The notes under the pieces are model-generated. The model was not told where the DNA came from. It ran no database searches and saw only the letters and a program-made list of their open reading frames with translations. Below are positions 45,726-56,483 of a stretch of 56,620 nucleotides of DNA, piece by piece (the stretch's first letter is position 1; each line of letters opens with the position of its first letter). This DNA is from Synechococcus sp. CS-1330 (lineage in GTDB: Bacteria > Cyanobacteriota > Cyanobacteriia > PCC-6307 > Cyanobiaceae), in contig JAHLYR010000026.1 of NCBI GenBank assembly GCA_025128025.1, positions 1-56,620 of the forward strand, written 5' to 3'. A program made the position numbers and the translations under genes.

Positions 45726-46261
45726 ACCTTGAGGATGTCAGCTTCCTTGGTAACAAGGAGCTTCTCAAGCTCAGCGATGAATTTATCGGTGAGCTTCTGC
45801 ACCTTCTCCTGCTCGTCACGGCTCTGATCTTCGGAGAGATCGCCGTCTTTTTCCTGCTTTTTAACCCTGTCGATGGCGTCACGGCGCACGTTGCGCAGGG
45901 CAACCTTGCCCTCCTCGGCGTATTTGGCAGCCAGCTTGCAGAAATCCTTACGCCGCTCTTCTGTGAGGGGTGGGATGTTGATCCTGATCACCTTGCCGTC
46001 GTTGTTGCAGGTGAGACCGAGGTCACTCATGGAGATGGCCTTTTCGATCAGGCCCATCGAACCACCATCAAAGGGCTGGATCTGAATCGTCTGGGAATCA
46101 GGGGTGGAGATGGTGGCGAGAGATTTCAGCGGCGTTTCAGCGCCGTAATACTCCACGGAAATCTTGTCGAGCAGGGAGGGGTTAGCTCGACCGGTACGGA
46201 TGGTGTTGAAGGTGCGTTGGGTCGATTCCAACGACTTGCGCATGCTGGCTTCCAAATCCAT
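45722..46261 (-). CDS. frr: Ribosome recycling factor
   Basis: This protein splits post-termination ribosomes with EF-G. The 179 residues show the three-helix bundle pattern with [17 protein letters not shown], the domain II segment [14 protein letters not shown], and the basic [13 protein letters not shown] stretch. Length is normal. It lies 8 bp after pyrH and overlaps the flavoprotein gene by 4 bp; pyrH-frr is a widely conserved bacterial pair. Confidence 0.97.
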   Translation of the reverse strand: MDLEASMRKSLESTQRTFNTIRTGRANPSLLDKISVEYYGAETPLKSLATISTPDSQTIQIQPFDGGSMGLIEKAISMSDLGLTCNNDGKVIRINIPPLTEERRKDFCKLAAKYAEEGKVALRNVRRDAIDRVKKQEKDGDLSEDQSRDEQEKVQKLTDKFIAELEKLLVTKEADILKV

Positions 46262-46269
46262 GGCTGGCG

Positions 46270-47019
<750 letters not shown>

Positions 47020-47042
47020 TTAACCTGCCGCCTCGGCCAAGC

Positions 47043-47726
47043 TCAGAACTCAATCCCCCGTTGAGCCTTCACCCCCTGCTCCCTGAAGGGGTGGCGAACC
47101 AACTTCATTTCGGTCACCAAGTCGGCCCGCTCCAGCAGCTGCGGCGGCGCGCCCCGGCCCGTCAGGGCCACGTGGGTGAGCTCCGGCCGCAGGTCCAGTC
47201 CGGCAAGCACCTGTTCAATCCCCAGGTAACCGAGCTTGAGGGCCACGTTTACCTCGTCGAGCACCACAAGCTTGCGACTGGCATCCGCGAGGTAGACCAA
47301 CGACTGCTCCCAGGCCTGCTGCACCAGCTGACGATCGCGTTCGCGGTCTTGGGTTTCCCAGGTGAAGCCTTCGCCCAGGGCGTGCCAGTGCAGCGCCTCG
47401 CCAAACAGCTCCAGGGCTTTTGCCTCCCCGGGCTGCCAGCCCCCCTTGATGAACTGCACCACCGCCACCTGGTCGCCGTGACCCAGGGTGCGCAGTGCCA
47501 GGCCAAGGGCCGCCGTGGTCTTGCCCTTGCCGTCGCCGGTGAACACCAGCACCAGGCCTTTCTCCAGGTTGCGCTCACCCACCCGCTGCTGCTGCACCTC
47601 CTTGCGACGGGCCATGCGGCGGCGATAGCCGTCCTGATCAGCTTCTGGCGCCAGATCACCGCCGGGACCCAACTCCGCCGCGGCCGCATCAAGGCTTGAG
47701 GCTTGATTGCTGGGGTGCTGATTCAC
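47043..47726 (-). CDS. cobO: Cob(I)alamin adenosyltransferase (CobO/BtuR type)
   Basis: This enzyme adenosylates corrinoids. The 227-residue protein has the P-loop variant TGDGKGKTTAALG (residues 64-70) near the start of the core. VVQFIKGGWQPGE and VVLDEVNVALKLGYL follow, as in CobO/BtuR. A charged N-terminal extension of about 50 residues precedes the core. The ATG overlaps the recombinase stop by 4 bp, so both are in one operon. Confidence 0.94.
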   Translation of the reverse strand: MNQHPSNQASSLDAAAAELGPGGDLAPEADQDGYRRRMARRKEVQQQRVGERNLEKGLVLVFTGDGKGKTTAALGLALRTLGHGDQVAVVQFIKGGWQPGEAKALELFGEALHWHALGEGFTWETQDRERDRQLVQQAWEQSLVYLADASRKLVVLDEVNVALKLGYLGIEQVLAGLDLRPELTHVALTGRGAPPQLLERADLVTEMKLVRHPFREQGVKAQRGIEF

Positions 47727-49012
47727 GGAGTTACCAAAGCGGTGACGCCACTCTGGCGGTGACGGGCCAGGGCCGCATCCACCGCCTGCTGCTGGTCGCG
47801 CCGGGTGATCCAGTGGTGATAGGTGCGGGTATGAATTGCCACCGAGTGGCCCATCATCCGGGCCGCGACCGTGTCCGGTAGGCCGATGTGAATGGTGCGC
47901 ACCGCCCAGGCATGGCGCAGGTCGTAGGGGGTGATCGGCAACTCATAGCGGCGAAACTGTTCAGCCACCCGGCGGCCCACCTGCTGCAGGGTCGTGTGGC
48001 GCAGGTCGGTTGCCACCGCTGGCAGGGGCGGCTGGGAGCCCCCCAGCTGCTCCAAGCCGAAATGCTCCACCCAATCGGGCTGGAACGGCCACACCTGATG
48101 TTCACCGGTCTTGGAGGTGGGCAGCACCCGAATCACCCGGTCACCACCAGGGGCAAGGGCCGAAAGATCGCAGAAGAACACCTCGTGATTGCGCAAGCCG
48201 TAGGTGGCCATCAAGCCGTAGGCCAGGCGCCAGGCCGGATTGGGTATCTGCTCGGCCCACAACAAAATCTGAGAATCACCCGGAAGCCGCCGGAACTGGG
48301 CCGCATGTAGGCCATAACCAGCAGCCCTCTCACTCCAGTTATCGGGCAGGTCGAGCTCAAAGTGGCGAGCCAGGGCGGCCAGGGCTGTGCCGCACTGCTG
48401 GCGGCTGCGACTGCTGGCGGCGTAGCTCTCTAGCGCCATTTCGAGTAGGGGCAGACCCAAGGGCAAGTCGCGCTCGGCCGCAACGGCCGCCAGGCGCCGC
48501 AGGTAGGGCAGGTAGGCGCTGCTCCAGGTGGTGCGACAACCGGCAGGGTTGCGCCGGCGGCGGGGATCGGCAAAAAACGCTGCTTCAAAAGCTGCCAACC
48601 CCAGCAAATCGCCCGCGGCGGGCTGATTAGCTACCGGCAACCATGGAGGTGGAGGTGGAGGTGAAGGTGAAGGTGGCTGAGCTTGTTGAACCCCCCAGGC
48701 ACTCCAAGCGAAGCGCCCTTGCTGCAGCTGACGCAACACCTCTTTAAGCCGCTCCCTAGCCAGCCCAAGACCAGCAGTATCGGCAGGCAGCCCGAGACTG
48801 ATGCGCTGCACCGGGTGGCGGCCCGAGCCCCGGCGACAGGGAAGGGGCCCGCGCAGGCCCAACCTTTGGCCGCGCAGCTCTATGCGCAGGGAGACACCGG
48901 CCTGGGCTAGGGCCTGGTTTGCCTGGGCGAGGCCGATATGCAAGTTGGCGTTGGCATCTGCTGCACTGGCATCTGCCCCAGCCAGATCCAGCTCCACCGC
49001 TGCTTTTGCCAT
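47723..49012 (-). CDS. Tyrosine recombinase (Xer/integrase family), core-genome type
   Basis: The 429-residue protein (ATG at 49012) has a basic, variable N-terminal part with a proline-rich linker (PPSPSPPPPPPWLP), encoded by a GGAGGTG-like short repeat near 48644-48670. A tyrosine recombinase domain follows: Arg in YGLRNHE, the beta-hairpin Lys in TSKTGEH, YDLRHAW (Tyr in place of the first His of HxxR), GHS, and the Tyr nucleophile in TRTYHHW. Its genomic neighbours are housekeeping genes, not a prophage. It reads into cobO with a 4 bp overlap. A GTG at 49045 is an alternative start. Confidence 0.84.
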   Translation of the reverse strand: MAKAAVELDLAGADASAADANANLHIGLAQANQALAQAGVSLRIELRGQRLGLRGPLPCRRGSGRHPVQRISLGLPADTAGLGLARERLKEVLRQLQQGRFAWSAWGVQQAQPPSPSPPPPPPWLPVANQPAAGDLLGLAAFEAAFFADPRRRRNPAGCRTTWSSAYLPYLRRLAAVAAERDLPLGLPLLEMALESYAASSRSRQQCGTALAALARHFELDLPDNWSERAAGYGLHAAQFRRLPGDSQILLWAEQIPNPAWRLAYGLMATYGLRNHEVFFCDLSALAPGGDRVIRVLPTSKTGEHQVWPFQPDWVEHFGLEQLGGSQPPLPAVATDLRHTTLQQVGRRVAEQFRRYELPITPYDLRHAWAVRTIHIGLPDTVAARMMGHSVAIHTRTYHHWITRRDQQQAVDAALARHRQSGVTALVTP

Positions 49013-49134
49013 GGGCCCAGCACAGAGGCTGACGTTCCAGCACACAACTTGACGTTATCGATCCTGCGCCTTGGTCGCTAGGGGAGGAGCGGCAGCGTTA
49101 CGCTCTCAGCCTCTGAGCCGCGCGGAACGAGGGC

Positions 49135-50310
49135 ATGGCCAAAGTTGGCGTGCTGCTGCTGAACCTCGGTGGACCCGAGCGTATCCAGGACGTTGGGCCG
49201 TTTCTTTACAACCTGTTTTCCGATCCGGAAATCATTCGGTTGCCCAATCCAGCCCTACAAAAACCGTTGGCCTGGTTGATTAGTACTTTGCGGGCTGGCA
49301 AGTCCCAAGAGGCGTACCGCTCCATTGGTGGTGGTTCACCGCTGCGGCGTATCACCGAGCAACAGGCCCGCGAACTCCAGAGCGAACTGCGCACTCGCGG
49401 CATCGAAGCCACCAGCTATGTGGCGATGCGCTATTGGCATCCCTTCACCGAGTCGGCTGTGGCCGACATCAAGGCCGACGGGGTTGAGGAGGTGGTGGTG
49501 CTGCCCCTTTACCCCCACTTCTCGATCAGCACCAGCGGTTCGAGTTTCCGCGAGCTGCAGCGGTTGCGCCAGGCCGACAGTGGCTTTTCGCGGCTGCCGA
49601 TCCGCTGCATTCGCAGCTACTACGACGACCCCGGCTACGTGGGTGCCATGGCCGGCCTGATTGCCCGCGAAATCCAGGCATGCCCGGAGCCCTCAAAGGC
49701 CCATGTGTTTTTTAGTGCCCACGGGGTGCCAAAGAGCTATGTGGAGGAGGCGGGGGATCCTTACCAAAAAGAGATCCAAGCCTGCGCCCAGTTGATCATG
49801 GAACGACTTGGTCGTGATCTGGGCTTCGCCAATCCCTTCACGCTGGCCTACCAGAGCCGGGTAGGTCCGGTGGAGTGGCTTAGGCCTTACACAGACGATG
49901 CCCTGCAGGATCTCGGAGCCGCTGGCATCAAGGATTTGGTGGTGGTGCCGATCAGTTTCGTCAGCGAGCACATTGAGACCCTCGAGGAGATCGATATCGA
50001 ATATCGGGAGATAGCGACCGAGGCAGGCATCATCAATTTCCGGCGTGTACCAGCCCTAGACACCACCCCGGCTTTCATCAACGGCTTGGCCGATCTGGTG
50101 CAGCAGGCCATGGCTGGGCCCGAGGTGAACCTCGACCAGGCCGCCGAATTGCCCAGCAAGGTGAAGCTCTACCCCCAGGACAAATGGGCCTGGGGCTGGA
50201 ACAACAGCTCTGAAGTTTGGAATGGGCGCTTGGCGATGGTGGGATTTTCCGCTTTTCTGGTGGAACTTCTCAGTGGCAAGGGACCCCTGCATGCGCTGGG
50301 CCTGCTCTGA
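49135..50310 (+). CDS. hemH: Ferrochelatase with C-terminal chlorophyll-binding (CAB) helix
   Basis: This enzyme inserts Fe(II) into protoporphyrin IX. The catalytic domain (about residues 1-320) shows [17 protein letters not shown], the [10 protein letters not shown] His motif, and [14 protein letters not shown] with the second active-site His and Glu. A Pro-rich hinge leads to a membrane helix with [14 protein letters not shown], the chlorophyll a/b-binding ExxNxR motif found only in cyanobacterial and plastid enzymes. That tail helps balance heme and chlorophyll. It is divergent from the recombinase operon. Confidence 0.97.
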   Translation: MAKVGVLLLNLGGPERIQDVGPFLYNLFSDPEIIRLPNPALQKPLAWLISTLRAGKSQEAYRSIGGGSPLRRITEQQARELQSELRTRGIEATSYVAMRYWHPFTESAVADIKADGVEEVVVLPLYPHFSISTSGSSFRELQRLRQADSGFSRLPIRCIRSYYDDPGYVGAMAGLIAREIQACPEPSKAHVFFSAHGVPKSYVEEAGDPYQKEIQACAQLIMERLGRDLGFANPFTLAYQSRVGPVEWLRPYTDDALQDLGAAGIKDLVVVPISFVSEHIETLEEIDIEYREIATEAGIINFRRVPALDTTPAFINGLADLVQQAMAGPEVNLDQAAELPSKVKLYPQDKWAWGWNNSSEVWNGRLAMVGFSAFLVELLSGKGPLHALGLL

Positions 50311-50914
50311 GCGCCGTCTAATACAGGTCAAACTGTTATCGGCGGCGGTCGCATTCAGCGGCAGCGCCTGCCTACCCCTGTCCAGCTCGGCGGGGCTGGC
50401 CCAGAGTCGCTGGCAAATGGGGGTTTTCCCCGTCACCAGCTTCCTGGCCTACACAAGCCATTTCGGTACCCGCACCGGCCCCTGGGGTTGGGTGGAGCCC
50501 CATTACGGCCTGGATATCGCAGCACCCATGGGATCGCCGATCCGCAACTGGTGGGCTGGCTCAGTGCAGGACGTGATCAACGACGGACGCTGCGGCTTGG
50601 GGCTGGTGATTCGTTCGGGCGATTACGAGCACATCTACTGCCATTTGTCCGGGCGGGTTTCAGGCGGCACCTACAGCAGTGGTCAGGTGCTGCTGCGCCA
50701 GGGCCAGGGCGTACGCACGGGCCAACTGATCGGCCATGTGGGCATGAGCGGCCGCACTACTGGTCCCCACCTGCATTGGGGCATGCGCCATGGCGGCCGC
50801 TGGCTAGACCCAGCCCAGATCCTGCGAGCTATGGCAGCCGGCAGGCGCCAGCAACCCGGGCGGGCAGCTGCCCCGAAAGCGCCGCCGGCAACTAGGGTTG
50901 CCGTAATCCGTTAA
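50291..50914 (+). CDS. Secreted M23-family metallopeptidase
   Basis: The 207-residue protein starts inside the last codons of hemH (ATG at 50291, 20 bp overlap), then has a signal peptide of about 37 residues. The LytM domain has HYGLD (His71, Asp75) and the late GPHLHWGMR. The middle catalytic His is in EHIYCHLSG. This is the full set of M23 zinc and catalytic residues. A basic, disordered tail ends the protein. An upstream frame to 50222 is open but lies entirely within hemH. Confidence 0.85.
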   Translation: MRWACSERRLIQVKLLSAAVAFSGSACLPLSSSAGLAQSRWQMGVFPVTSFLAYTSHFGTRTGPWGWVEPHYGLDIAAPMGSPIRNWWAGSVQDVINDGRCGLGLVIRSGDYEHIYCHLSGRVSGGTYSSGQVLLRQGQGVRTGQLIGHVGMSGRTTGPHLHWGMRHGGRWLDPAQILRAMAAGRRQQPGRAAAPKAPPATRVAVIR

Positions 50915-50942
50915 CCGCCAAGTTGATTGGCCTGCAGCAGCC

Positions 50943-52829
50943 GTGACGCTGACGCCCCTCGCCTCTGCGGCCCAGTCCGCAACCGCCACAACTAGTGGTG
51001 ATGACACCGCCGCTGAAGCTTTTGCTCCTCAGCGAGTAAATGGCGGCTATGCCCTGATGGACGCCCTGCATCGCCATGAAGTGCGCCACATCTTTGGCTA
51101 TCCCGGCGGCGCGATCCTGCCCATCTACGACGAACTGCACAAGGCAGAGTCCCGTGGCTGGTTGAAGCACATCCTGGTGCGCCATGAGCAGGGCGGAACC
51201 CATGCAGCCGATGCCTACGCCCGAGCCACAGGAAAAGTTGGCGTCTGCTTTGGAACTTCGGGGCCCGGAGCCACCAACCTGGTCACCGGCATAGCCACCG
51301 CCCAGATGGACTCGGTGCCGATGGTGGTGATCACCGGGCAGGTGCCGCGGGCCTCGATTGGCACCGACGCCTTCCAGGAAACCGACATCTTCGGCATAAC
51401 CCTGCCGATCGTTAAGCACTCCTGGGTGGTGCGCGATCCCCGCGATATCGGCCGAATCGTGGCTGAAGCCTTTTTGATTGCAGCCAGTGGCAGGCCCGGC
51501 CCGGTGCTGATCGACGTACCCAAGGACGTCGGCCTCGAGGAATTTGACTACACGCCGGTGGCTCCGGGCTCGGCGATTCCAGCGGGATTCAAGTTGCCAC
51601 CCAGCCCCGACCCCGAGGCCGTTGCAGCGGCCCTGGCCTTGATCCGCCAAGCCCGTCGCCCCCTGCTCTACGTCGGTGGCGGAGCTATCAGCAGCGGTGC
51701 CCATGACGCCGTGAAACAGCTGGCCGAACGCTTCCGCCTGCCGGTCACCACCACCTTGATGGGCAAAGGAGCCTTCGATGAGAAGCACCCCCAATCGGTG
51801 GGCATGCTCGGTATGCACGGCACCGCCTATGCCAATTTCGCAGTCACAGAGTGCGATCTGCTGATTGCCACCGGTGCCCGTTTCGACGACCGGGTCACAG
51901 GTCGGTTGGATGGCTTTGCGCCCCGGGCCCAGGTGATCCACATCGATATCGACGCGGCGGAGATGGGCAAAACCCGCCTACCCGATGTTGCCTTGGTGGC
52001 CGATGTCGAAGCCGCTCTGGCAGCCCTTCTGGCCGCCTCAGCCCAGGACAGCTCGGAGGGCCGCACCGAGGCCTGGTTGCAGCGCATCGACAGCTGGAAG
52101 CAGAACTATCCGCTGGTGGTGCCCGATCCGGAGGGAGATATCGCCCCCCAGGAAGTGATTGTCGCCCTGAGGGAGCTGGCACCAGATGCCTTCTACACCA
52201 CAGATGTCGGCCAACACCAGATGTGGGCCGCCCAGTTTCTTCACAATGGCCCCCGGCGCTGGATCAGCTCGGCAGGACTTGGCACGATGGGTTTTGGCAT
52301 GCCCGCAGCCATGGGCGTCCAGACCGCCTTCCCGGATGAGCAGGTGATCTGTGTCGCCGGCGACGCCAGCATCCTGATGAACATTCAGGAACTGGGCACT
52401 CTCAGCCAATACAATCTGCCTGTGAAGGTGGTGGTGATCAACAACGGCTGGCAGGGCATGGTGCGCCAGTGGCAGGAGAGCTTCTACGGAGAGCGCTACT
52501 CGGCCTCGGAAATGACCAATGGCATGCCGAATTTCGCGGCCTTAGCGGAATCCTTCGGCGTTCGAGGCGTACGCATCGACGAACGGGCCAACCTGCGCCA
52601 GCAACTGCAGGAGGCCCTTGACCATCCCGGACCTGCCTTCATCGATGTCAAGGTGCGCCGCAATGAGAACTGCTATCCGATGGTGCCCCCCGGCGCCAGC
52701 AACGCCCAGATGGTGGGGCTGCCATCCCATCCGGAGCTGGCTATCGACACCAGCCGCCATTGCCACTCCTGCGGCAGCACCACCGAAAGTGCCCACCTGT
52801 TCTGCCCCAGCTGCGGCGCCAAGCTTTGA
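50943..52829 (+). CDS. ilvB: Acetolactate synthase large subunit with C-terminal zinc ribbon
   Basis: This thiamine-diphosphate enzyme makes acetolactate or acetohydroxybutyrate for branched-chain amino acids. It has [16 protein letters not shown], the catalytic Glu in [13 protein letters not shown], and the ThDP/Mg motif GDASILMN through NNGWQGMV. The 628 residues exceed the E. coli enzymes (about 560-575) because of an N-terminal 30-residue leader and a C-terminal CHSCG...FCPSCG zinc ribbon (residues about 604-628). The start is a GTG at 50943. The next gene starts inside the stop codon. Confidence 0.96.
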   Translation: MTLTPLASAAQSATATTSGDDTAAEAFAPQRVNGGYALMDALHRHEVRHIFGYPGGAILPIYDELHKAESRGWLKHILVRHEQGGTHAADAYARATGKVGVCFGTSGPGATNLVTGIATAQMDSVPMVVITGQVPRASIGTDAFQETDIFGITLPIVKHSWVVRDPRDIGRIVAEAFLIAASGRPGPVLIDVPKDVGLEEFDYTPVAPGSAIPAGFKLPPSPDPEAVAAALALIRQARRPLLYVGGGAISSGAHDAVKQLAERFRLPVTTTLMGKGAFDEKHPQSVGMLGMHGTAYANFAVTECDLLIATGARFDDRVTGRLDGFAPRAQVIHIDIDAAEMGKTRLPDVALVADVEAALAALLAASAQDSSEGRTEAWLQRIDSWKQNYPLVVPDPEGDIAPQEVIVALRELAPDAFYTTDVGQHQMWAAQFLHNGPRRWISSAGLGTMGFGMPAAMGVQTAFPDEQVICVAGDASILMNIQELGTLSQYNLPVKVVVINNGWQGMVRQWQESFYGERYSASEMTNGMPNFAALAESFGVRGVRIDERANLRQQLQEALDHPGPAFIDVKVRRNENCYPMVPPGASNAQMVGLPSHPELAIDTSRHCHSCGSTTESAHLFCPSCGAKL

Positions 52830-53215
52830 GATGGCTCGCCGCTTTGCTTGCGGTTTTACTGGTTTGGCCTGGAGCCGCCTTGGCAGCCGAGGTGCTGCAG
52901 GTGCGGGGGGCAACCCTGCTTCAGCTAGGCGACCAAAACCGTAGTTACACGGTGCAGCTGGCCTGTGTGGAGGTAGCTGAAGCTCAGCAGGCTGAGGCAG
53001 TGGCCTGGCTTCGCCAAGCCGTTCCTCGCCACACCCGCGTCAATTTGCGGCCGATGGGCCAAAACCAGGGAGTTCTTTTGGCAAGGGTTCAGCCGCTTGC
53101 TCCGGCGCGTGGCAGCACAAACCAATCAGCAGATCTGGGCAGCGGTTTAATCGCAGCTGGTCTTGCCCAAGCCGAATCCCATAGCAACGCGGACTGTGCC
53201 AACGTCGCAGCCTGA
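52826..53215 (+). CDS. Secreted SNase-like small protein
   Basis: The 129-residue protein starts at a TTG that overlaps the ilvB stop (TTGA at 52826-52829). It has a signal peptide of about 20 residues. The mature part ([28 protein letters not shown]) resembles the first strands of the staphylococcal nuclease OB-fold. The catalytic Arg/Glu residues are not evident, and the domain is short, so nuclease activity is doubtful. Coupling to ilvB is probably positional. Confidence 0.6.
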   Translation: MRWLAALLAVLLVWPGAALAAEVLQVRGATLLQLGDQNRSYTVQLACVEVAEAQQAEAVAWLRQAVPRHTRVNLRPMGQNQGVLLARVQPLAPARGSTNQSADLGSGLIAAGLAQAESHSNADCANVAA

Positions 53216-53235
53216 ATGCGGCCACTTATCTGCCC

Positions 53236-53442
53236 ATGAGTCTGAATCGCACCGCCAAGGGCATCGTGCTGGTGCCCTCCCTGTTGCTGGGAGGTGCCTT
53301 CCTGGCGGCGGGGGTATGGAGTGAGGGCCCCGCGGCGAGCAATAAAACCCTGGCCCTTAGCTTGGGCGGATTGCTGATGGCGGCTGGGCTACTGGCCCAA
53401 CTCCTACCGGAGAGCAAACCAGAGTCTTCCGACTCCGACTGA
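53236..53442 (+). CDS. Small two-span membrane protein of unknown function (68 aa)
   Basis: Two hydrophobic segments (about residues 9-27 and 40-57) flank a short polar loop, with an acidic Ser-Asp-rich tail (ESSDSD). No family is recognised. It lies 20 bp after the SNase-like gene on the same strand and so may end the hemH-M23-ilvB run. The ATG at 53236 is the only good start. Confidence 0.6.
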   Translation: MSLNRTAKGIVLVPSLLLGGAFLAAGVWSEGPAASNKTLALSLGGLLMAAGLLAQLLPESKPESSDSD

Positions 53443-53465
53443 TCTCCATTCAAAGGGCAAGCGGT

Positions 53466-53933
53466 TTACTTCTTGGGCTGGGCCTTGGTGGCCTGGGCTG
53501 TGTACTGGGCGATCACTTCGTCCACAAATTTTTTGTCGGCGGCGGTGATCTTGGCGTAACAACCCTGCTTAACCCGACCCACAATTTGCACAATGCTGCC
53601 GTTGATAATCTGAGCGGCTTCAAGCTTGCCGCTGCCAGCTATCTGACCGCCATGGGCAGCGGTCACCACGTAGGTGATCGCCTTGGCATTGGAGATCACG
53701 GCGTTCTGCACGGCCAATTTCTGCTCCACCGCCAGCTCACAGACGTTGACGGCGGCGGCGAGCGACAGATCGTTCATGGTCTCAAGGCTGACTGGCTTGG
53801 CCGCAGCGGCGGCAGCCCCAGGCGACTGGGCGAAGACAGGAGCTCCCAGCAGAGCGGTGGTACTTAGGGCGGAAGCAGCGATCCAGGCAAGGGAAAAGCG
53901 AGACACAGAAACTAGCGAGCAACGAAAAAGCAT
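53466..53933 (-). CDS. Secreted protein of unknown function (155 aa)
   Basis: From the ATG at 53933 the protein has a long signal peptide (about 36 residues, ending PVFAQ). The mature domain contains VNVCELAVEQKLAVQNAVISNA and IVQIVGRVKQGC, two Cys that may pair, and a Lys-rich end. It looks like a conserved cyanobacterial periplasmic family, but I cannot name it. The open frame reaches 53999, but the extra residues precede the signal peptide. Confidence 0.68.
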   Translation of the reverse strand: MLFRCSLVSVSRFSLAWIAASALSTTALLGAPVFAQSPGAAAAAAKPVSLETMNDLSLAAAVNVCELAVEQKLAVQNAVISNAKAITYVVTAAHGGQIAGSGKLEAAQIINGSIVQIVGRVKQGCYAKITAADKKFVDEVIAQYTAQATKAQPKK

Positions 53934-54043
53934 CAGCCCACTGTGCCACCCATTTCGAACCAGCGGCAGGGGGTGTGGGGCCTGCATCGCTGGCTTCACA
54001 GTTAAGACAACGCCCCAAGAAGGCGCCAGAGTTTAGAGGTGGC

Positions 54044-54076
54044 TGCCAACTACCCATGCCAACTACCCATGCCAAC
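54044..54076 (+). repeat. 13 bp tandem repeat across the ppsA start codon
   Basis: TGCCAACTACCCA occurs twice exactly (54044-54056 and 54057-54069) and a third time for 7 bp. The first copy ends on the A of the chosen ATG at 54056, and the repeat creates a second ATG at 54069. Thirteen is not a multiple of three, so a copy change would put a different ATG in a different frame. Confidence 0.9.
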
Positions 54077-56476
54077 AGCCGCGAACTGCTCGTAGTGCCG
54101 TTCGCGGCAGTTGGCATCGGGGCGATCGCCGAGGTGGGCGGCAAAAACGCCTCCCTCGGCGAAATGATCCGCGAGCTCGCCGGCCAGGGTGTACGGGTGC
54201 CTGGAGGCTTCGCCACCACAGCCGCCGCCTACCGCCACCTGTTGCGCAGCAATGGCCTGAGCGAACCGCTGGGGGAGCTGCTCACCGGGCTGGATGCGGA
54301 TGATCTCGGTGCCCTGCAGGCCGCCGGCAAAGCCGCCCGCAACCTGCTGCTGAACGCCAACCTGCCAGCAGACCTAAGCGAAGCGATCCTGGCCGCCTAT
54401 CGAGAGCTGGCAACACCAGATGGCGTTTTGCCAGCCGTGGCAGTGCGCTCCAGCGCCACCGCCGAAGACCTGCCCGATGCCAGCTTCGCCGGCCAGCAGG
54501 AGACCTTCCTCAATATTCAGGGGGAGGCAGCCCTGCTGCAGGCCTGCCGGCGTTGCTACGCGTCGCTGTTCACCGACCGGGCCATCTCATACCGCCAGCT
54601 CAATGGTTTTGACCACCTGGAGGTGGCCCTTTCAATCGGTGTGCAGCGCATGGTGCGCTCCGACCTGGCCTGCGCTGGGGTGATGTTCAGCATCGACACC
54701 GAAACCGGCTTCCGCGATGCGGTGCTGCTCACCGCCGCCTACGGCCTCGGTGAAAACGTGGTGCAGGGCGCCGTTAACCCCGATGAGGTGCTGATTTTTA
54801 AGCCAACGCTTGAGCAGGGCTATGCGCCAATCCTCAGCAAGCGGCTGGGCAGCAAGGCGATCCGGATGGTGTACGGGGAAGCGGGGATCACGGTGATAAA
54901 CGAGCCCGTACCGGAAGCCGAATGCAACCGCTTCGCCCTCAGCGACGAGGAATGCCTCACCCTGGCCCGCTGGGCCTGCCAAATCGAGCGTCACTACAGC
55001 GCTAAGCGTGGTGCCCCCACGCCGATGGACATCGAGTGGGCCAAAGATGGCCTCACAGGCGAGCTATTCATCCTCCAAGCCCGTCCTGAAACCGTGCAGT
55101 CGCGGCAGCAGCAGGCGGTGCTGCGCAGCTGGCACCTGGAGCCCCACCAGGCCGAAACCCTGGTGAGCGGCCGCGCCATCGGCGCCTCTGTGAGCAGCGG
55201 CGTAGCCCGGGTGATTAAAGACCCCGGCGAAATCAGCCGTTTTGAGGCTGGCGACCTACTGATCACCGAACGCACCGACCCCGACTGGGAGCCGATCCTC
55301 AAGCGAGCCAGCGGCGTGGTCACCGACCAGGGCGGGCGCACCTGCCATGCGGCGATCATTGCCCGCGAGATGGGCATTACGGCCATCGTCGGCACCGGCG
55401 ATGGCACCCAGCGCATCCAGGACGGCGACGCCATCACGATCAGCTGCTGCGAAGGCGATGTGGGCCGGGTCTACCGGGGCACCTTGCCGTTCAGCGTTAC
55501 GGAGCAGGCCATTGGCGATCTGCCCGTCACCCGCACCCAGATCCTGATAAGTGTGGGCAATCCGGAGGAGGCCTTCAACCTGGCCGCCATTCCCTGCGAC
55601 GGAGTGGGACTGGCCAGGCTGGAGTTCATCATTGCCAACCACATCAAGGTGCACCCGCTGGCCCTGCTGGCACCGGAGCGGGTGGCAGACCCCACCCAGC
55701 GGGCGGCCATCGCCCAGCTGACGGCCGGCCACACCAGCCCCGCCGAGTACTACGTGGATCTGCTGGCCCAGGGCATGGCCCGCATTGCCGCGGCTTTCTA
55801 TCCCCGGCCGGTGATCCTGCGCTTCTCCGATTTCAAGAGCAATGAATATGCCCGCCTGCTGGGGGGAGCTGCGTTTGAACCCAACGAGGAGAACCCGATG
55901 CTCGGCTGGCGGGGGGCTTCGCGCTACTACGCCCCCGCCTTCCGCGCTGCTTTTGCCCTCGAATGCCAGGCCCTTAAACGGGTGCGTGATGGCATGGGAC
56001 TCACCAATGTGATCCCGATGGTGCCTTTCTGCCGCACCCCCGAGGAGGGGGATCGGGTGTTGGCGGAAATGGCCCGCTCCGGCCTGGTGCGGGGCGAGAA
56101 CGGACTTGAGGTGTATGTGATGTGCGAGCTGCCAAGCAACGTGATCGCAGCAGAGGCGTTCGCTGAGCGCTTTGATGGCTTCTCGATCGGCTCCAACGAC
56201 CTCACCCAGCTCACCCTGGGCCTGGATCGTGATTCAGCCTTGGTGGCTGAGTTGTTTGACGAGCGCCATCCGGCCGTGAAAGCCATGATTCGCCTTGCAA
56301 TCCAAAGCGCCAAACGCTGCGGCCGCAAGATCGGCATCTGCGGCCAAGCCCCCAGCGACTATCCCGATTTCGCTCGCTTCCTGGTTGAGGAGGGCATTGA
56401 TTCGATCAGCCTCAACTCCGACGCCGTGATCGCCACCCGCCTGGAGGTGGCCAGGATCGAGGCCAGCTTGGGCTGA
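54056..56476 (+). CDS. ppsA: Phosphoenolpyruvate synthase
   Basis: This enzyme makes phosphoenolpyruvate from pyruvate, ATP and water. The 806 residues contain the ATP-grasp-like N-domain beginning VGGKNASLGEMI, the phosphohistidine site GGRTCHAAIIAREMG, and the C-terminal PEP-utilising barrel with SIGSNDLTQLTLGLDRDS and CGQAPSDYPDF. The start at 54056 sits on the 13 bp repeat; an upstream in-frame ATG at 53975 is possible. The stop is followed within 8 bp by an IS end. Confidence 0.96.
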   Translation: MPTTHANSRELLVVPFAAVGIGAIAEVGGKNASLGEMIRELAGQGVRVPGGFATTAAAYRHLLRSNGLSEPLGELLTGLDADDLGALQAAGKAARNLLLNANLPADLSEAILAAYRELATPDGVLPAVAVRSSATAEDLPDASFAGQQETFLNIQGEAALLQACRRCYASLFTDRAISYRQLNGFDHLEVALSIGVQRMVRSDLACAGVMFSIDTETGFRDAVLLTAAYGLGENVVQGAVNPDEVLIFKPTLEQGYAPILSKRLGSKAIRMVYGEAGITVINEPVPEAECNRFALSDEECLTLARWACQIERHYSAKRGAPTPMDIEWAKDGLTGELFILQARPETVQSRQQQAVLRSWHLEPHQAETLVSGRAIGASVSSGVARVIKDPGEISRFEAGDLLITERTDPDWEPILKRASGVVTDQGGRTCHAAIIAREMGITAIVGTGDGTQRIQDGDAITISCCEGDVGRVYRGTLPFSVTEQAIGDLPVTRTQILISVGNPEEAFNLAAIPCDGVGLARLEFIIANHIKVHPLALLAPERVADPTQRAAIAQLTAGHTSPAEYYVDLLAQGMARIAAAFYPRPVILRFSDFKSNEYARLLGGAAFEPNEENPMLGWRGASRYYAPAFRAAFALECQALKRVRDGMGLTNVIPMVPFCRTPEEGDRVLAEMARSGLVRGENGLEVYVMCELPSNVIAAEAFAERFDGFSIGSNDLTQLTLGLDRDSALVAELFDERHPAVKAMIRLAIQSAKRCGRKIGICGQAPSDYPDFARFLVEEGIDSISLNSDAVIATRLEVARIEASLG

Positions 56477-56483
56477 GCCGACG

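Noticed and set aside
47723-49012. Prophage or genomic-island integrase
   Set aside because: No phage genes, tRNA or attachment repeats flank it. It overlaps cobO and lies in a housekeeping operon, so a domesticated recombinase is likelier.
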